From positions 42,233 to 106,232 of the forward strand of contig DIEX01000006.1 in assembly GCA_002418835.1 (NCBI GenBank): a DNA stretch of 64,000 bases, in the 5' to 3' direction. A model generated the notes under the pieces. That model did no database searches and was not told the DNA's origin. It saw nothing but the letters and a program-made list of their open reading frames with translations. Shown in pieces: positions 9,559 to 19,805 of this stretch; the stretch's first letter is position 1; each line of letters begins with the position of its first letter. The DNA comes from Spirochaetia bacterium UBA5763. Lineage in GTDB: Bacteria > Spirochaetota > UBA4802 > UBA5550. The translations under genes were made by a program, and so were the position numbers.

Positions 9559-10692
9559 TCAGGCATTATATCTGAAACTGAAATTTGACGCACTGAAAAT
9601 ATCTCCTTCATTTACATATCCGTCGAAATCCTTATTCTTAAAACCGAATTCAAGTCCTTCATCAGGAATAACTTTAATACGAATCACACCTTTCTCACGT
9701 ACTGCTTTCAGCGTAAGAACGTTCCTTGATTCAAAGTCCCTGATTCTCACTCCGGTCATTACTGCTCTGCCTACAGGGATACTTTTCATGCTAAGTGCTG
9801 TTAAAGATACATTGAGCACTTCAGGTTTAAGCAGATCATGATTCCAGTAATCCAGTGAACCTTTCACTTTCACTCCGCTGGCTCTTTTAATAATTACCAG
9901 TGCTATTATCAGTATCAGAAGGAGAACAAGAATTATAAATGGAAGAATTTTTTTAAACTGACTCCATTCTTTCTGTTCAATATCTCTCTGGAGATCTTCG
10001 TTTATCGCTTTATCAGGATTCTGGCCATCGATAAAAGTTGTATTTTCACTTATTTTTGACAACTCAGCTTTAAGCTTCTGCTGCGCGGCAGATATCTCCT
10101 TCGACTTCTCCATTTCCGCGAGATTTACAAGATATATCCACCAGTCATTCCCGCTATACTGCTCAGCAATCTTTTTAAGATCAAATCTTTCTTTGCTTTT
10201 TGCAGGGGGGGGATCGTCAAGCCCGTCTGTCATAATAACAATAACAACATTCCTGGGGTTAACCTTTGTCTGTCCCTGGTTCTCTTTGGTAAGAGTATCA
10301 GCAATACCGAATACAGTCTGAAGCATTTTAAGGGTGTATGTCCATTGCCCCTTTGCTTCAGTCACGGAGATATACTTTTTAACAATATCCCTGTCATTCT
10401 GATCGTCAATAACAACCTGCGGATAAATCTTCAAATCCTCATCGAAAGTGACAAATGTTACCCTGTCTCCATCCTGAAGAGAATCGATATAAGTATAAAC
10501 GCTTTTTTTGACATCATCCATGATGTTTTTACCCTGGTATCCAATCATACTCAGGGATGTATCAAGTACCAGAATGACATCCTTGTTGGTTACAGACGCA
10601 GCTTTACTTTCAGTCTGGAAAGACAGGAACAGGGCTGCTGCCATAAACACTACCATCATAAAGCCATAACTGCTTTTCTTTAGCAATTGCAC
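9559..10692 (-). CDS. VWA-domain protein, membrane-anchored, exported
   Basis: A signal peptide or anchor (hydrophobic run ending ESKAAS) is followed by a von Willebrand factor A domain (about residues 40-230) with an intact MIDAS metal site: DTSLS, and later MTDGLDD. A single membrane helix (FIILVLLLILIIALVII) follows at about residue 255, then a beta-rich C-terminal tail of about 100 residues. The VWA domain would face the periplasm and bind a protein partner through a divalent metal. GTG at 10692 has AGGTGA six bases upstream and is preferred to the GTG at 10701, which lacks one. T. pallidum also has a VWA protein (TP0750) near cfpA, so synteny may extend here, though this protein is longer. 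Confidence 0.72.
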   Translation of the reverse strand: MQLLKKSSYGFMMVVFMAAALFLSFQTESKAASVTNKDVILVLDTSLSMIGYQGKNIMDDVKKSVYTYIDSLQDGDRVTFVTFDEDLKIYPQVVIDDQNDRDIVKKYISVTEAKGQWTYTLKMLQTVFGIADTLTKENQGQTKVNPRNVVIVIMTDGLDDPPPAKSKERFDLKKIAEQYSGNDWWIYLVNLAEMEKSKEISAAQQKLKAELSKISENTTFIDGQNPDKAINEDLQRDIEQKEWSQFKKILPFIILVLLLILIIALVIIKRASGVKVKGSLDYWNHDLLKPEVLNVSLTALSMKSIPVGRAVMTGVRIRDFESRNVLTLKAVREKGVIRIKVIPDEGLEFGFKNKDFDGYVNEGDIFSASNFSFRYNA

Positions 10693-10774
10693 ATTTATCA
10701 CCTGATCGCTCTTTTTTATTTAAAATATTATAAATGATCTCTATTGTCAACAATATTTAAAAAGAACATTCAAA

Positions 10775-11500
10775 TTAAAATTCATTATAAACTTTTTCTG
10801 ACCGTATATACTTCCTTATGTCAAATTCCTCTTCTCTTTCTATAGACAGGTATTCTGTAATAAGGATATAGAACCACATCAGGGTATCCTCCCCTGTTTC
10901 AAGTCCCACATAATTCCTGTTGCCGCTATGCCAGTCTTTTATTAAAATCCCCTGGTTATGTACCATCATTACTTCGAACTCCGAGCCCGAATCAACACCT
11001 TTGGATATATAATAGTTAACTATATCATTTTTTACATCAAGTATCGGATAATCAGAACCTCCGGTAATTAAAAAACAAGGTACCGAAAATTCACTCTCCT
11101 CCTCTGAAAAACGATTTATCTTTTTTACTGTGGCCACCCGGTTCAGGGCATCGGCAATGGTATTTTTTTTAAGATCCGGGATTGTAAAGAAAGCCCCCTG
11201 TATCAATTCAAAAGGTATATATCCATTCATCAGCTTTGTAATATCACGGCAGTATTCACTGTATACGATATAATCCGCCCCTTCGGGCGAGAATCCGGTG
11301 GCATCTATCGGTTTTGCAGATGAAATTTTAAGCCCGGACGGGATTATCTGATCGAGTTTTTCAATAAGAAGAGCGCTGTCAAGGTGAGAGGAGCTCTTCG
11401 CTGAGCCTTTTTTTGAAGCAGTTTTTGCAGCAGCACCTTTCGCGGGAGCAGCTTTCTTCGAAAGAGATTTGTTCAGTTCATTAAAATAATTCTTAAGCAT
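10775..11500 (-). CDS. Hypothetical protein with Lys/Ala/Ser-rich N-terminus
   Basis: 241 residues. The first ~40 are low complexity (KKAAPAKGAAAKTASKKGSAK), probably disordered and able to bind acidic partners. The remainder is a compact domain with the segment VMMVHNQGILIKDWHSGNR, and it ends ...RKYIRSEKVYNEF. No signal peptide. I do not recognise the family; a nuclease-like fold is conceivable but not shown by any motif. GAGGAT lies 12 bases upstream of the ATG. It is about 80 bases upstream of the VWA gene on the same strand. Confidence 0.5.
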   Translation of the reverse strand: MLKNYFNELNKSLSKKAAPAKGAAAKTASKKGSAKSSSHLDSALLIEKLDQIIPSGLKISSAKPIDATGFSPEGADYIVYSEYCRDITKLMNGYIPFELIQGAFFTIPDLKKNTIADALNRVATVKKINRFSEEESEFSVPCFLITGGSDYPILDVKNDIVNYYISKGVDSGSEFEVMMVHNQGILIKDWHSGNRNYVGLETGEDTLMWFYILITEYLSIEREEEFDIRKYIRSEKVYNEF

Positions 11501-11994
11501 TTCTATTATTATCCTCGTTATCTATTTATACTGTTTTAATGAGAATGATTTTAATCAGCAGGTCACCGGATTAAAATCAAACCTGCAATCCTGCTATTAC
11601 GGATGTCTATAGAATACACTGCCTGCATACAGATTCAAAAGATTAAAATAAAATTTTTAACAGGAGATTTCAACCCGGTAAAGAATTTTTTTCTAAGAAT
11701 TCTGTTATATGCAGATACTGTTTTTTAATTGGAATATCAGATAATTGTCAATAATTAAAAATGAGGGCGTTTGGGTGATGTATTATATTATTGGTTACCG
11801 GATAAATATCATTACTATTACAAAAAAATAACTGAAACTGCTACACGATTATAGTTTCTGTGGCTATTCCATTTTATTCTATAATATGTTTAATTCTATT
11901 CAACAGTTTGAACTCACTCAATATTTCTCCGTTTCAACAGGATTTGGGGCCTGTAACTTACCCAACCCCAACTTACAATAAACCGGCTAAATTA
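11501..11994. other. Intergenic, AT-rich, no gene seen
   Basis: About 490 bases between the hypothetical gene and the uup terminator. No supported ORF, RNA gene or repeat was recognised. Confidence 0.6.
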
Positions 11995-12021
11995 AGCCCC
12001 TGGCAATCGGGGGCTATTTTT
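11995..12021. terminator. Terminator beside the uup 3' end
   Basis: Stem AGCCCC / GGGGCT (11995-12000 with 12010-12015) followed by a T run on the plus strand; on the minus strand it follows the ABC-F gene immediately. Confidence 0.6.
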
Positions 12022-13821
12022 TTATTCATTTTTACTTTTCTCTTCAAGCTCCATCCATCGCTCGAAAAGCGATTCCAGTTTGGAGTTTAAAGCCTCAATT
12101 TCACGGTTTATTTCAACGGATTTATGCGCATTTTTTTTAAAGAATTCCGGATCAGATATAATCGCGACCAGTTCCTCTTTCTTTTTCTCTTTTTCCGCAA
12201 TTAATTCAGGAATTGATTCAAGTTCCCTCTTCTCCTTAAAGGTCATTTTGATTTTATCAGAGGGCTTCTTTTCAGGACGCGTTTTCTTTTCTTTGATTTC
12301 CTTCACTGCCGCGGGTCTCTGTATAAGCCAGTCATCATATCCGCCGGCGTATTCCCTCACAGAGCCGTCACTGTCAAACACGATTGAGCTTGTGACTACA
12401 TTATTTAGGAATTCCCTGTCATGACTTACGGTTATAAGCGTACCTTCGTACTCAAGGAGCAGCTCTTCGAGAAGCTCAACAGTTTCTATATCGAGATCAT
12501 TTGTAGGCTCATCCATTATAAGGAGGTTAAAGGGCTTTGTGAAGAGCCTGGCAAGCATAAGCCTGTTCTTCTCGCCACCGGAGAGGACATTGACTTTTAC
12601 ATCCGCCCTGTCCGGAGTGAAAAGAAAATCCTGAAGGTAACCGATAACATGCTTTGTTCTGCCGGCAATCTCAATCATATCTGTGCCATCAGAGACGTTG
12701 TAACGCACAGATTTTTCAGGATCAAGCTGATCACGCAGCTGATCAAAATATGCCACCTCAAGGCGCGTCCCCTGCTTCACTCTGCCATCACCCGGCTGAA
12801 GCTGACCCAGGAGAAGTTTAATCAAAGTACTTTTACCGCATCCGTTAGGTCCGATTATACCTATTTTATCGCTGCGCATTATTGTTGTGGAAAAATTTTC
12901 GATAAGCATACTTCCGGTGTAACCGAAACTGATATTCTCTGCTTCGATAACGATCTTTCCTGATCTTTCAGACTGGTTCAGATCGAGCTTAACTTTTCCC
13001 TGCTGCTCTATACGCTTACTTCTTTCAACACGCAGAGCCTTAAGAGCACGGACCCTCCCTTCATTTCTTGTTCTCCGGGCTTTTATCCCTTTCCTGATCC
13101 AGATCTCCTCCTGAGCAAGTTTTTTGTCAAAGAGCGCACTCTGCTGCTCCTCGGCTTCAAGCCAGGCCTCCTTTCTTTTAAGAAAAGTTTTATAATCACA
13201 CTTCCAGTCGAATAGATTTCCCCTGTCAATTTCGAGAATTCTGTTTGCCACTTTCTGCATGAATGCCCTGTCGTGAGTTACGAAGAAAAGTGTTCCTTCA
13301 TAGCGGGCGAGAAAATCTTCAAGCCAGCGGATTGAATCGATGTCGAGATGGTTTGTAGGCTCATCGAGCAGAAGTATATCAGGCTCGTTTACAAGAGCGC
13401 GTGCCAGCAGCACCCGCCTCTTCATCCCTGCGGAAAGAGTATTAAATTCAGGCCCAGGATCAAGAGACATCAGCGAAAGCACCTTTTCTATCTGTGCTAT
13501 ATGTTTTTTTTCCAGTGCCGCATCATGTATTTCATCAGGATTGTCTATGATACCGCCCGTTATGATCTGATAAACATTCCCTTTAATATCATCAGGGACA
13601 TCCTGTTGAAGCATTGCTGTGCGGAGATTCTTTTCACGGAATATTTCACCGGAGTCAGGTTCAATCATCCCGTTGATCATATTCATAAGGGTTGATTTAC
13701 CGGCACCGTTTCTCCCCAGAAGCGTAATTTTCTCCCCTTCATGGATCTGAAAATTAATTTTATCAAGCAGATTCGGCCCGCCGTATGACAGGGCAACATC
13801 CTGAAAGTTTATAAGCGCCAT
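12022..13821 (-). CDS. uup: ABC-F ATPase, Uup-like
   Basis: 599 residues with two ABC ATPase domains and no membrane segments: Walker A GRNGAGKST and GPNGCGKST, signatures LSAGMKRR and LSGGEKNR, and Walker B blocks followed by DEPTNHLD and DEPTNDLD. The arm/linker between the domains is charged, as in ABC-F proteins. The C-terminal ~90 residues form a Lys/Glu coiled coil matching the DNA-binding C-terminal domain of Uup, which distinguishes it from other ABC-F classes. ABC-F proteins act on ribosomes; Uup is also linked to precise excision of transposons. It begins 3 bases after the stop of a second ABC-F gene, so the two form one transcript. Confidence 0.85.
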   Translation of the reverse strand: MALINFQDVALSYGGPNLLDKINFQIHEGEKITLLGRNGAGKSTLMNMINGMIEPDSGEIFREKNLRTAMLQQDVPDDIKGNVYQIITGGIIDNPDEIHDAALEKKHIAQIEKVLSLMSLDPGPEFNTLSAGMKRRVLLARALVNEPDILLLDEPTNHLDIDSIRWLEDFLARYEGTLFFVTHDRAFMQKVANRILEIDRGNLFDWKCDYKTFLKRKEAWLEAEEQQSALFDKKLAQEEIWIRKGIKARRTRNEGRVRALKALRVERSKRIEQQGKVKLDLNQSERSGKIVIEAENISFGYTGSMLIENFSTTIMRSDKIGIIGPNGCGKSTLIKLLLGQLQPGDGRVKQGTRLEVAYFDQLRDQLDPEKSVRYNVSDGTDMIEIAGRTKHVIGYLQDFLFTPDRADVKVNVLSGGEKNRLMLARLFTKPFNLLIMDEPTNDLDIETVELLEELLLEYEGTLITVSHDREFLNNVVTSSIVFDSDGSVREYAGGYDDWLIQRPAAVKEIKEKKTRPEKKPSDKIKMTFKEKRELESIPELIAEKEKKKEELVAIISDPEFFKKNAHKSVEINREIEALNSKLESLFERWMELEEKSKNE

Positions 13822-13824
13822 AGT

Positions 13825-15459
13825 TTACAGCACAAGCCTGTTATGACCGTGATACATTTTATCACGGAGTTTCTGAATTTCTTCATTCTCAGTATATTCT
13901 TCGAATGTCATTCGTCTGTCAATTACACCGTCAGGAGTGATCTCAACAATCCTGTTCGCAATTGTATTTACAAATTCATAATCGTGCGAAGTAAATAGAA
14001 CCACCTCCGGAAATTTTATCAATCCGTTGTTCAGCGAAGTAATCCCTTCAAGGTCAAGATGGTTTGTCGGTTCATCGAAAATTAGAGCGTTGGCTCCGGA
14101 GAGCATCATGCGCGACAGCATACATCTTACACGCTCACCTCCGGAGAGCACCTTTACGCTTTTCAGTGACTCTTCACCCGTGAAGAGCATCCTGCCGAGA
14201 AAACCCCGCGCATAAGCTTCATCAGGATTTGTAGTAAACTGTTTAATCCACTGGAGCACGCTCTTGTCATCTTCGAAGTAGCTGCTGTTTTCTTTCGGAA
14301 AATATGATGTAGTGATTGTTTCACCCCACCTGAATGTGCCTGAATCGGGCTTCAGCTCCCCCATCAATATCTTAAAGAGAGTTGTCTGAACTATATGGCT
14401 ATATGATAGAAATGCAATTTTGTCGTCTTTATTAAGCAGAAGGTTGAAGTCCCTGAGTACATGTTCCCCATCCACTGTTTTGTTGAGATTTTCGATTTCA
14501 AGTATAACTTTCCCGGTTTCGCGGAGGGGCTTAAATTCGATGAAAGGGTATTTTCTTGATGAGGGTTTGATATCCTCCAGTGTAAGCTTTTCAAGGAGTT
14601 TCTTTCTTGATGTAGCCTGACGGGCCTTTGACGCGTTGGAACTGAATCTCTCAACAAAGGCCTGAAGCTCTTTCCGCTTGTCTTCGACTTTCTTGTTTTC
14701 GTCACGTTTCTGCTGCATTGCAAGTTCACTTGCCTGTAACCAGAAAGCATAGTTTCCCACATAAATCTCGATTTTGCTGTAATCAATATCCGCAATATGA
14801 GTACAGACATTATTAAGAAAATGCCTGTCGTGGCTCACAACAATTACAGTATTATTAAAATCAGCGAGATAATTTTCAAGCCATTTCATTGATTCAAGAT
14901 CAAGGTGGTTTGTGGGTTCATCAAGAAGGAGTATATCAGGGCTGCCGAAGATCGCCTGGGCAAGGAGCACCTTGACTTTCTCTCCACCTTCAAGATCCTT
15001 CATCTTTTTTCTGTGAAGTTCCTCGGAGATTCCAAGCCCGCTGAGAAGAATAGCTGCTTCGGTTTCAGCCTCGTAGCCGTTGAATTTCTCAACAAGTTCC
15101 TCCAGTTCGGAAGCTCTCATTCCATCCTCGTCAGTGAAATCCTCTTTGGTATATATTTCATCCCTTTCGCGGAGCACATCGTAAAGTTCTTTATGCCCCA
15201 TAATTACTGTGTCCATGACATCAAATTCATCGAAGGCAAACTGGTCCTGTTTCAGGACAGCAATTCTTTCGCCAGGATCAACAATCACCTCTCCATCTGA
15301 CTGCTCAATTTCACCAGCGAGAATTTTAATAAAAGTTGATTTACCTGATCCATTCGCGCCAATGAGGCCATAACAGTTTCCCGGCCTGAATTTAATATTT
15401 ACATCTTTAAAAAGAACTCTCTTGCCGAATGATAGTTTTAAATTATTTACTGATAACAT
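13825..15459 (-). CDS. ybiT: ABC-F ATPase, YbiT-like
   Basis: 544 residues, two ABC domains: Walker A GANGSGKST in domain 1, signatures LEGGEKVK and LSGGERVR, and DEPTNHLDLE in both halves. In the second domain the Walker A position reads LSYSHIVQTTL, clearly divergent from GxxGxGKS, so that half may bind nucleotide poorly; the family tolerates changes here. Length, the acidic insert after the first Walker A region and the C-terminal RMTFEEYTENEEIQKLR fit YbiT/YkpA-type ABC-F proteins, translation factors that bind the ribosomal E site. First gene of the pair with uup. Confidence 0.83.
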   Translation of the reverse strand: MLSVNNLKLSFGKRVLFKDVNIKFRPGNCYGLIGANGSGKSTFIKILAGEIEQSDGEVIVDPGERIAVLKQDQFAFDEFDVMDTVIMGHKELYDVLRERDEIYTKEDFTDEDGMRASELEELVEKFNGYEAETEAAILLSGLGISEELHRKKMKDLEGGEKVKVLLAQAIFGSPDILLLDEPTNHLDLESMKWLENYLADFNNTVIVVSHDRHFLNNVCTHIADIDYSKIEIYVGNYAFWLQASELAMQQKRDENKKVEDKRKELQAFVERFSSNASKARQATSRKKLLEKLTLEDIKPSSRKYPFIEFKPLRETGKVILEIENLNKTVDGEHVLRDFNLLLNKDDKIAFLSYSHIVQTTLFKILMGELKPDSGTFRWGETITTSYFPKENSSYFEDDKSVLQWIKQFTTNPDEAYARGFLGRMLFTGEESLKSVKVLSGGERVRCMLSRMMLSGANALIFDEPTNHLDLEGITSLNNGLIKFPEVVLFTSHDYEFVNTIANRIVEITPDGVIDRRMTFEEYTENEEIQKLRDKMYHGHNRLVL

Positions 15460-15733
15460 TATACCTGCTCTGATTGTAATTATTTATTCTGATTTTCTGA
15501 AAAATCTGCACCGGAGATGCTCAAGCCAGTTTAAATGAATGGTTTTACCGCTGAAAAATCTGATGTTTTAAGTGCATTAAATGACAGATCAATAAAACAC
15601 AGCATAATGTCAATACAATTAATTAGCACCTTTTAATGATCGTGATGCGGCTAAAATTCAGAAGCAGAGTGTCCGTAATAATTAAAATTTATAAAGCGCA
15701 GTTAGAATAAAATTCAACGGTCACTCCAAATCA

Positions 15734-16078
15734 TTATGCGAAACTGCAGTATTTCGCCATGAATTTTTTCCCTGTAGTAACAGTGAAAAACTGCTCAAGA
15801 TGAATAGTGTGGAAGAGTTTTCTAATTGAGGGGTTCAGATCATAAAATACAAGTTCAATGTTTTTTTTCATTGCTTCATTGAAAAACTGCACAAGAATTC
15901 CGATTGAAGAGGAGTCTATACCATCAAGCTCCCTACAGTCCATTGCAATAACCTTCGGCTGTTTTGCTACAATCTGACACCAGATTTCAGTCAGATAATT
16001 CAGACTTTCGAAATACAGCTTTCCATCCAGATGCATTATAGCGAGATCTCTATGCTGTTCGAATGTAACTTCTATCAT
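15734..16078 (-). CDS. STAS-domain anti-sigma factor antagonist
   Basis: A 114-residue single STAS domain. The phosphorylatable serine lies in the usual loop (DGIDSSSIGILVQFF), after the strand VIAMDCRELDG. Such proteins bind an anti-sigma factor or serine kinase when unphosphorylated. The start at 16078 is set by AAGGAG 8 bases upstream; an in-frame upstream ATG at 16153 lacks a ribosome site. No kinase or sigma factor gene is adjacent, so the partner lies elsewhere. Confidence 0.82.
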   Translation of the reverse strand: MIEVTFEQHRDLAIMHLDGKLYFESLNYLTEIWCQIVAKQPKVIAMDCRELDGIDSSSIGILVQFFNEAMKKNIELVFYDLNPSIRKLFHTIHLEQFFTVTTGKKFMAKYCSFA

Positions 16079-16263
16079 AAAAATCTCCTTAATTTTTCTC
16101 TTGTGTTCTCCGGACAGAACACTCTCTAATAATGTATTTTCGGCAAAAATCAAGTCTTTTATTAGAAAAAAATGTCAGAATTATAAAAAAGTTTAAATTC
16201 AAATATCATGTTCCCATGACGGGAAACGGCATTTTGAAAATTCTGAACTTTTCAAATAATTAT

Positions 16264-17331
16264 TCAGAACCTCTGTATCTCCCTGTAAAGCGAATCCCTG
16301 AGAACAGGTATCTTCCCTGCGTCTTTTATGAGTCTAATCATCTCTTCCATATCTGTTGTTGTATTTATCCCCGCAGCCCTGACAACAACCTCCTCCATGA
16401 TAACCCCGCCCATATCATCGGCCCCCATTGACAGAGCAAGCTGAGCAGGTTTCATCCCTTCAGTGAGCCATCCGGCATGAATATGTTTAATATTATCAAG
16501 AAAGATCCTTGCAACAGCAACGATTTTCAGGTATTCCATACCTGTTGCCTGCGGTATGTCATCCATTCCGGTATTCTTCGGAGAGAAAGACCATGGTATA
16601 AACGCACGGAGTATTCCTGTTTCATCCTGTATTGAACGCACAACTGAAAGATGCTCCACTCTCTCGTCAGGAGATTCACCCATACCGTAAGTCATTGTTG
16701 CAGTTGATCCCATTCCGTTCTTTGCAAGAGCCCTGATAACAGAGCACCATTCTTCTTTCGTAGATTTTTTCGGACTTACATAGTTTCTTATCCTGTCCAC
16801 GAGAAGGTCCGATGCTCCGGGGATCGAATCAAGGCCTGCCCTTTTAAGTATTGCAACAGCCTCATCCACAGTGACACCGCTTATCTTTGCCATGTGAACC
16901 ACCTCAGAGGGTGACAGCGAGTGCAAAAAAACAGAAGGGTATGCGGCTTTTACCGCACGAATCATATCCTCATATTTCTCAATCGAATAATCCGGATGAA
17001 GTCCGCCCTGAAGCATCACCTGCGTTCCGCCTGTGTCGCTCATCTCGCCGATTTTCTTCAGTATTTCATCAATGTTCATTTCATATGGCGGGATAACACC
17101 GCCTCGCGCATGAAAGGCGCAGAATTTACATTTCGCTTCGCATATATTTGTGAAATTAACAATCCTGTCCCTGACAAATCCCACTGTGTCATCATCTTTA
17201 ATCATCCGCCTGCGCCTGTCAGCAAGTGCACCAAGTTCCGGCATGGGGAGAGAGAAAAGTTTTACCGCATCCGGGGGATCTATTCTGTCACCGGACAGTA
17301 TCTTCTGTGTAAGATTATTGCTTCCGATCAT
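16264..17331 (-). CDS. mqnC: Cyclic dehypoxanthinyl futalosine synthase
   Basis: 355-residue radical SAM enzyme of the futalosine menaquinone pathway. The iron-sulfur motif is CEAKCKFC (Cys 64, 68, 71), followed by the MqnC-typical MLQGGLHPDY. It cyclises dehypoxanthinyl futalosine. The start codon overlaps the stop of mqnA by four bases (ATGA), showing translational coupling in the operon mqnE-mqnA-mqnC. mqnB and mqnD are not in the window. Confidence 0.92.
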   Translation of the reverse strand: MIGSNNLTQKILSGDRIDPPDAVKLFSLPMPELGALADRRRRMIKDDDTVGFVRDRIVNFTNICEAKCKFCAFHARGGVIPPYEMNIDEILKKIGEMSDTGGTQVMLQGGLHPDYSIEKYEDMIRAVKAAYPSVFLHSLSPSEVVHMAKISGVTVDEAVAILKRAGLDSIPGASDLLVDRIRNYVSPKKSTKEEWCSVIRALAKNGMGSTATMTYGMGESPDERVEHLSVVRSIQDETGILRAFIPWSFSPKNTGMDDIPQATGMEYLKIVAVARIFLDNIKHIHAGWLTEGMKPAQLALSMGADDMGGVIMEEVVVRAAGINTTTDMEEMIRLIKDAGKIPVLRDSLYREIQRF

Positions 17332-18137
17332 AGCTTAGCAAACTCCAGTTCTTTAACTTCAGCAAGTATCCCCGCTTCATAAGCCTCCCTGAAATAGAAA
17401 GCAAGCGCGTCTTTTAACTCATCCGTAAATTCAAATCTCAGGTAACCGTAATACCTGCTTATGTCATAACTTATATCAGGATACATGGCTGATGCTCTGC
17501 GCACGAGGAGTTCTTTCTCATCCCTTAAAACTTTCAGTGAAGTTCTGTATGAACGACATATATCTCTGAGCAGCGGGGCTTCATTCGCCACTGTCTCTTT
17601 CTGCGCCACAAAAATTGCGAATACAACCGGGTATCCTGTTTTTCTGAGCCAGAGGTCACCTAAATCATAGGAATATTCCACAGGCACAGCGGGCTCCATC
17701 ATTGCTTCATTCCCGATTATCAGTGCCGCATCAATATCAGTGAAGTCGGGCCTCGGTTTTACCGGAATGTACTCAGGATTCACATTATAATATTTAGACA
17801 GAAGTATCTTAAGCAGAGCGACTGAGGTTTCAGAAGCAGTTGTGAGCCCCACCCTCTTCCCGCCAAGATCTTCAATGGGGACCCGGCTCTGAAGCACAAC
17901 TGACTTCACATACCCCACTGAGCTTAAACAGAATCCGGGGAGAATAACATAATCACCCTGGAGATATGAATAAGCAGCAGCGGAAATGGGGCTCATCTGA
18001 AGCTCATGATTTTTAACAAGCCTGTTCAGTTCACCCGGATACGCAGGTATAACTTTTACACCGGCAACAGGCTCCACTTCAAACATATGATAATAAAAGG
18101 GGAAACAGTTAAGATAGTTTATATATCCGATATTCAT
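17328..18137 (-). CDS. mqnA: Chorismate dehydratase
   Basis: 269 residues, a periplasmic-binding-protein-like fold used as a cytoplasmic enzyme. It begins MNIGYINYLNCFPFYYHM, the typical MqnA start (I.Y.N..P), and contains SPISAAAYSYLQGDYVILP and GLTTASETSVALLKILL. MqnA dehydrates chorismate to 3-enolpyruvylbenzoate, the first pathway step. MqnD is related but its N-terminus differs. Four-base overlaps with mqnE upstream and mqnC downstream. Confidence 0.9.
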   Translation of the reverse strand: MNIGYINYLNCFPFYYHMFEVEPVAGVKVIPAYPGELNRLVKNHELQMSPISAAAYSYLQGDYVILPGFCLSSVGYVKSVVLQSRVPIEDLGGKRVGLTTASETSVALLKILLSKYYNVNPEYIPVKPRPDFTDIDAALIIGNEAMMEPAVPVEYSYDLGDLWLRKTGYPVVFAIFVAQKETVANEAPLLRDICRSYRTSLKVLRDEKELLVRRASAMYPDISYDISRYYGYLRFEFTDELKDALAFYFREAYEAGILAEVKELEFAKL

Positions 18138-19237
18138 TGATTTTCAATTCTCCTGTAATCTGCGGCAGCACGAACAGGCTCTCTTCCGGCAGAGGTAATC
18201 ATCCTTTTCAGAAAATCCTCAGTCCCGTAATCGGAGGTCTTTGCGCCCGCAGAGTGTACCACCCTCTCCCTGATGTAAGTACCACCTATATCATCGACAC
18301 CGAAGTCCTGAAGAATGCATGCCATCTTTTCGCCGAGATACATCCACAGTCCCTTGATGTGCGGTATATTATGCAGAAAGATCCTTGCTATGGAGTAGAT
18401 CCTGATATCATCAAAACCGGTGGAAGCTGCACGGCCCGGTTTGAATTCTGTATTATCATCATGAAACTGAAGCGGGACAAATGTTTTGAACCCTCCGGTT
18501 TTATCCTGCAAAATTCTTATCCTGCTCATGTGATCAACGATATCTTCGTGAGTTTCGATATGATTATAAAGCATGGTGGCATTTGTGGTTAACCCCATGG
18601 AATGAGCTGTTTCCATGACCTCAAGCCAGCGCCCTGCATTTATCTTTTTCGGTGCAATTACATTCCGCTTATCATCAGCAAATATTTCAGCTCCACCGCC
18701 GGGGATAGCGCCGAGTCCCGCGTCAATAAGTTCCCTGAAAACACCCTGAAGCGTCAGACCGTTCAGTTTTGCGAAGTAATCATATTCCACGGCAGTAAAA
18801 GCCACAACGAAAATCCTGCTGTTAATCTCTTTGATCTTACGTATCATTGAAGTGAAATAATCAAGCTTAAGGGACGGATTAAGCCCTCCGACTATATGAA
18901 CCTCATCTATACCGATTGAATCAGCTTCGCGCACGATTTTTTCAACATCATCAATACTGTAAACGTAACCTTTCGGGTCACCGTCATCACAGGAGAATGC
19001 GCAGAGGGGGCATCGCAATTCGCAGATATTGGTATAGTTCAGATTTATATTCATCCCGTAATAAGTGAGGTTTCCGTTCACCTTCTCCCTTATATGATTT
19101 GCAATCATGCCAAGGCCCGGGATATCATTTGTTGAGAGCATGGCAAGCGCATCATCACCGTTTACAGGTTCACTATTAATTACCTTATCAGCAATACGCC
19201 TGAGGCCACTCTCTTTTATAAGAGCAGTATCTATCAT
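18134..19237 (-). CDS. mqnE: Aminodeoxyfutalosine synthase
   Basis: 367-residue radical SAM enzyme: CELRCPLC (Cys 72, 76, 79), then HIVGGLNPSLKLDY and the MqnE-diagnostic block LGAIPGGGAEIF. It joins 3-enolpyruvylbenzoate to S-adenosylmethionine to make aminofutalosine. First gene of the mqn operon; the stop overlaps the mqnA start. AAAGGAG lies 12 bases before the ATG, slightly far. Confidence 0.92.
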   Translation of the reverse strand: MIDTALIKESGLRRIADKVINSEPVNGDDALAMLSTNDIPGLGMIANHIREKVNGNLTYYGMNINLNYTNICELRCPLCAFSCDDGDPKGYVYSIDDVEKIVREADSIGIDEVHIVGGLNPSLKLDYFTSMIRKIKEINSRIFVVAFTAVEYDYFAKLNGLTLQGVFRELIDAGLGAIPGGGAEIFADDKRNVIAPKKINAGRWLEVMETAHSMGLTTNATMLYNHIETHEDIVDHMSRIRILQDKTGGFKTFVPLQFHDDNTEFKPGRAASTGFDDIRIYSIARIFLHNIPHIKGLWMYLGEKMACILQDFGVDDIGGTYIRERVVHSAGAKTSDYGTEDFLKRMITSAGREPVRAAADYRRIENQ

Positions 19238-19344
19238 AATACAGGGGAATCTCCTTTGTTTTAAAACCGGCAGATGAGAGTAAATTTAAGAACCGGATTT
19301 TTGGCAAGATAAAAATGTCCGGCAGATGAAGGCATCCAACTTTT

Positions 19345-19737
19345 CTATTTTTTCGTATACCTCTCTATAACGCGTACAATTTCATCAAACATCAGATCAG
19401 GTTCCTTATATTTTGAATCTGACACATCCTTTCCGAGTTTAGCACGGAGTCCGGCTGATATAGCTTCGCGCATATCGATAATATCACGCCGTACATCCCT
19501 CTTATCCTCAGGAATAGCGCTGAAATCTTCAATACCCACAAGGGTTATCCCCTTTGATGATTGACCGGTATATTCAGGGTCCAGCCCTTTCATCAGGTCA
19601 TTAATACGTTGTTTGTAGTCGAACTCCCGCCTCCCGGATTTAGGCACAAAAGCTTTCTTCTTTTGCATTACGCGGATTATAAATTGAAGCGCGATAAGAG
19701 CCAACAGGATAGGTATAATTTTTTCAAACAACATCAT
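19345..19737 (-). CDS. Small membrane-anchored hypothetical protein
   Basis: 130 residues. One N-terminal membrane helix (IIPILLALIALQFIIRVM) is followed by a basic, then soluble charged domain with the segment GITLVGIEDFSAIPEDKRDVRRDI. No recognised family. It sits about 100 bases upstream of mqnE on the same strand. Topology suggests a cytoplasmic domain anchored by its N-terminus, since the positive patch RVMQKKK follows the helix. Confidence 0.55.
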   Translation of the reverse strand: MMLFEKIIPILLALIALQFIIRVMQKKKAFVPKSGRREFDYKQRINDLMKGLDPEYTGQSSKGITLVGIEDFSAIPEDKRDVRRDIIDMREAISAGLRAKLGKDVSDSKYKEPDLMFDEIVRVIERYTKK

Positions 19738-19805
19738 CCGCCTCCTTCTGTTCTTTAACTTTGAATCAGTGGGGATGGAATTGTTTCACTTATAAATATA
19801 AAATG

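Noticed and set aside
11860..12090. Plus-strand 76-codon ORF at the uup 3' end
   Set aside because: It crosses a terminator and overlaps uup antisense; no ribosome site.
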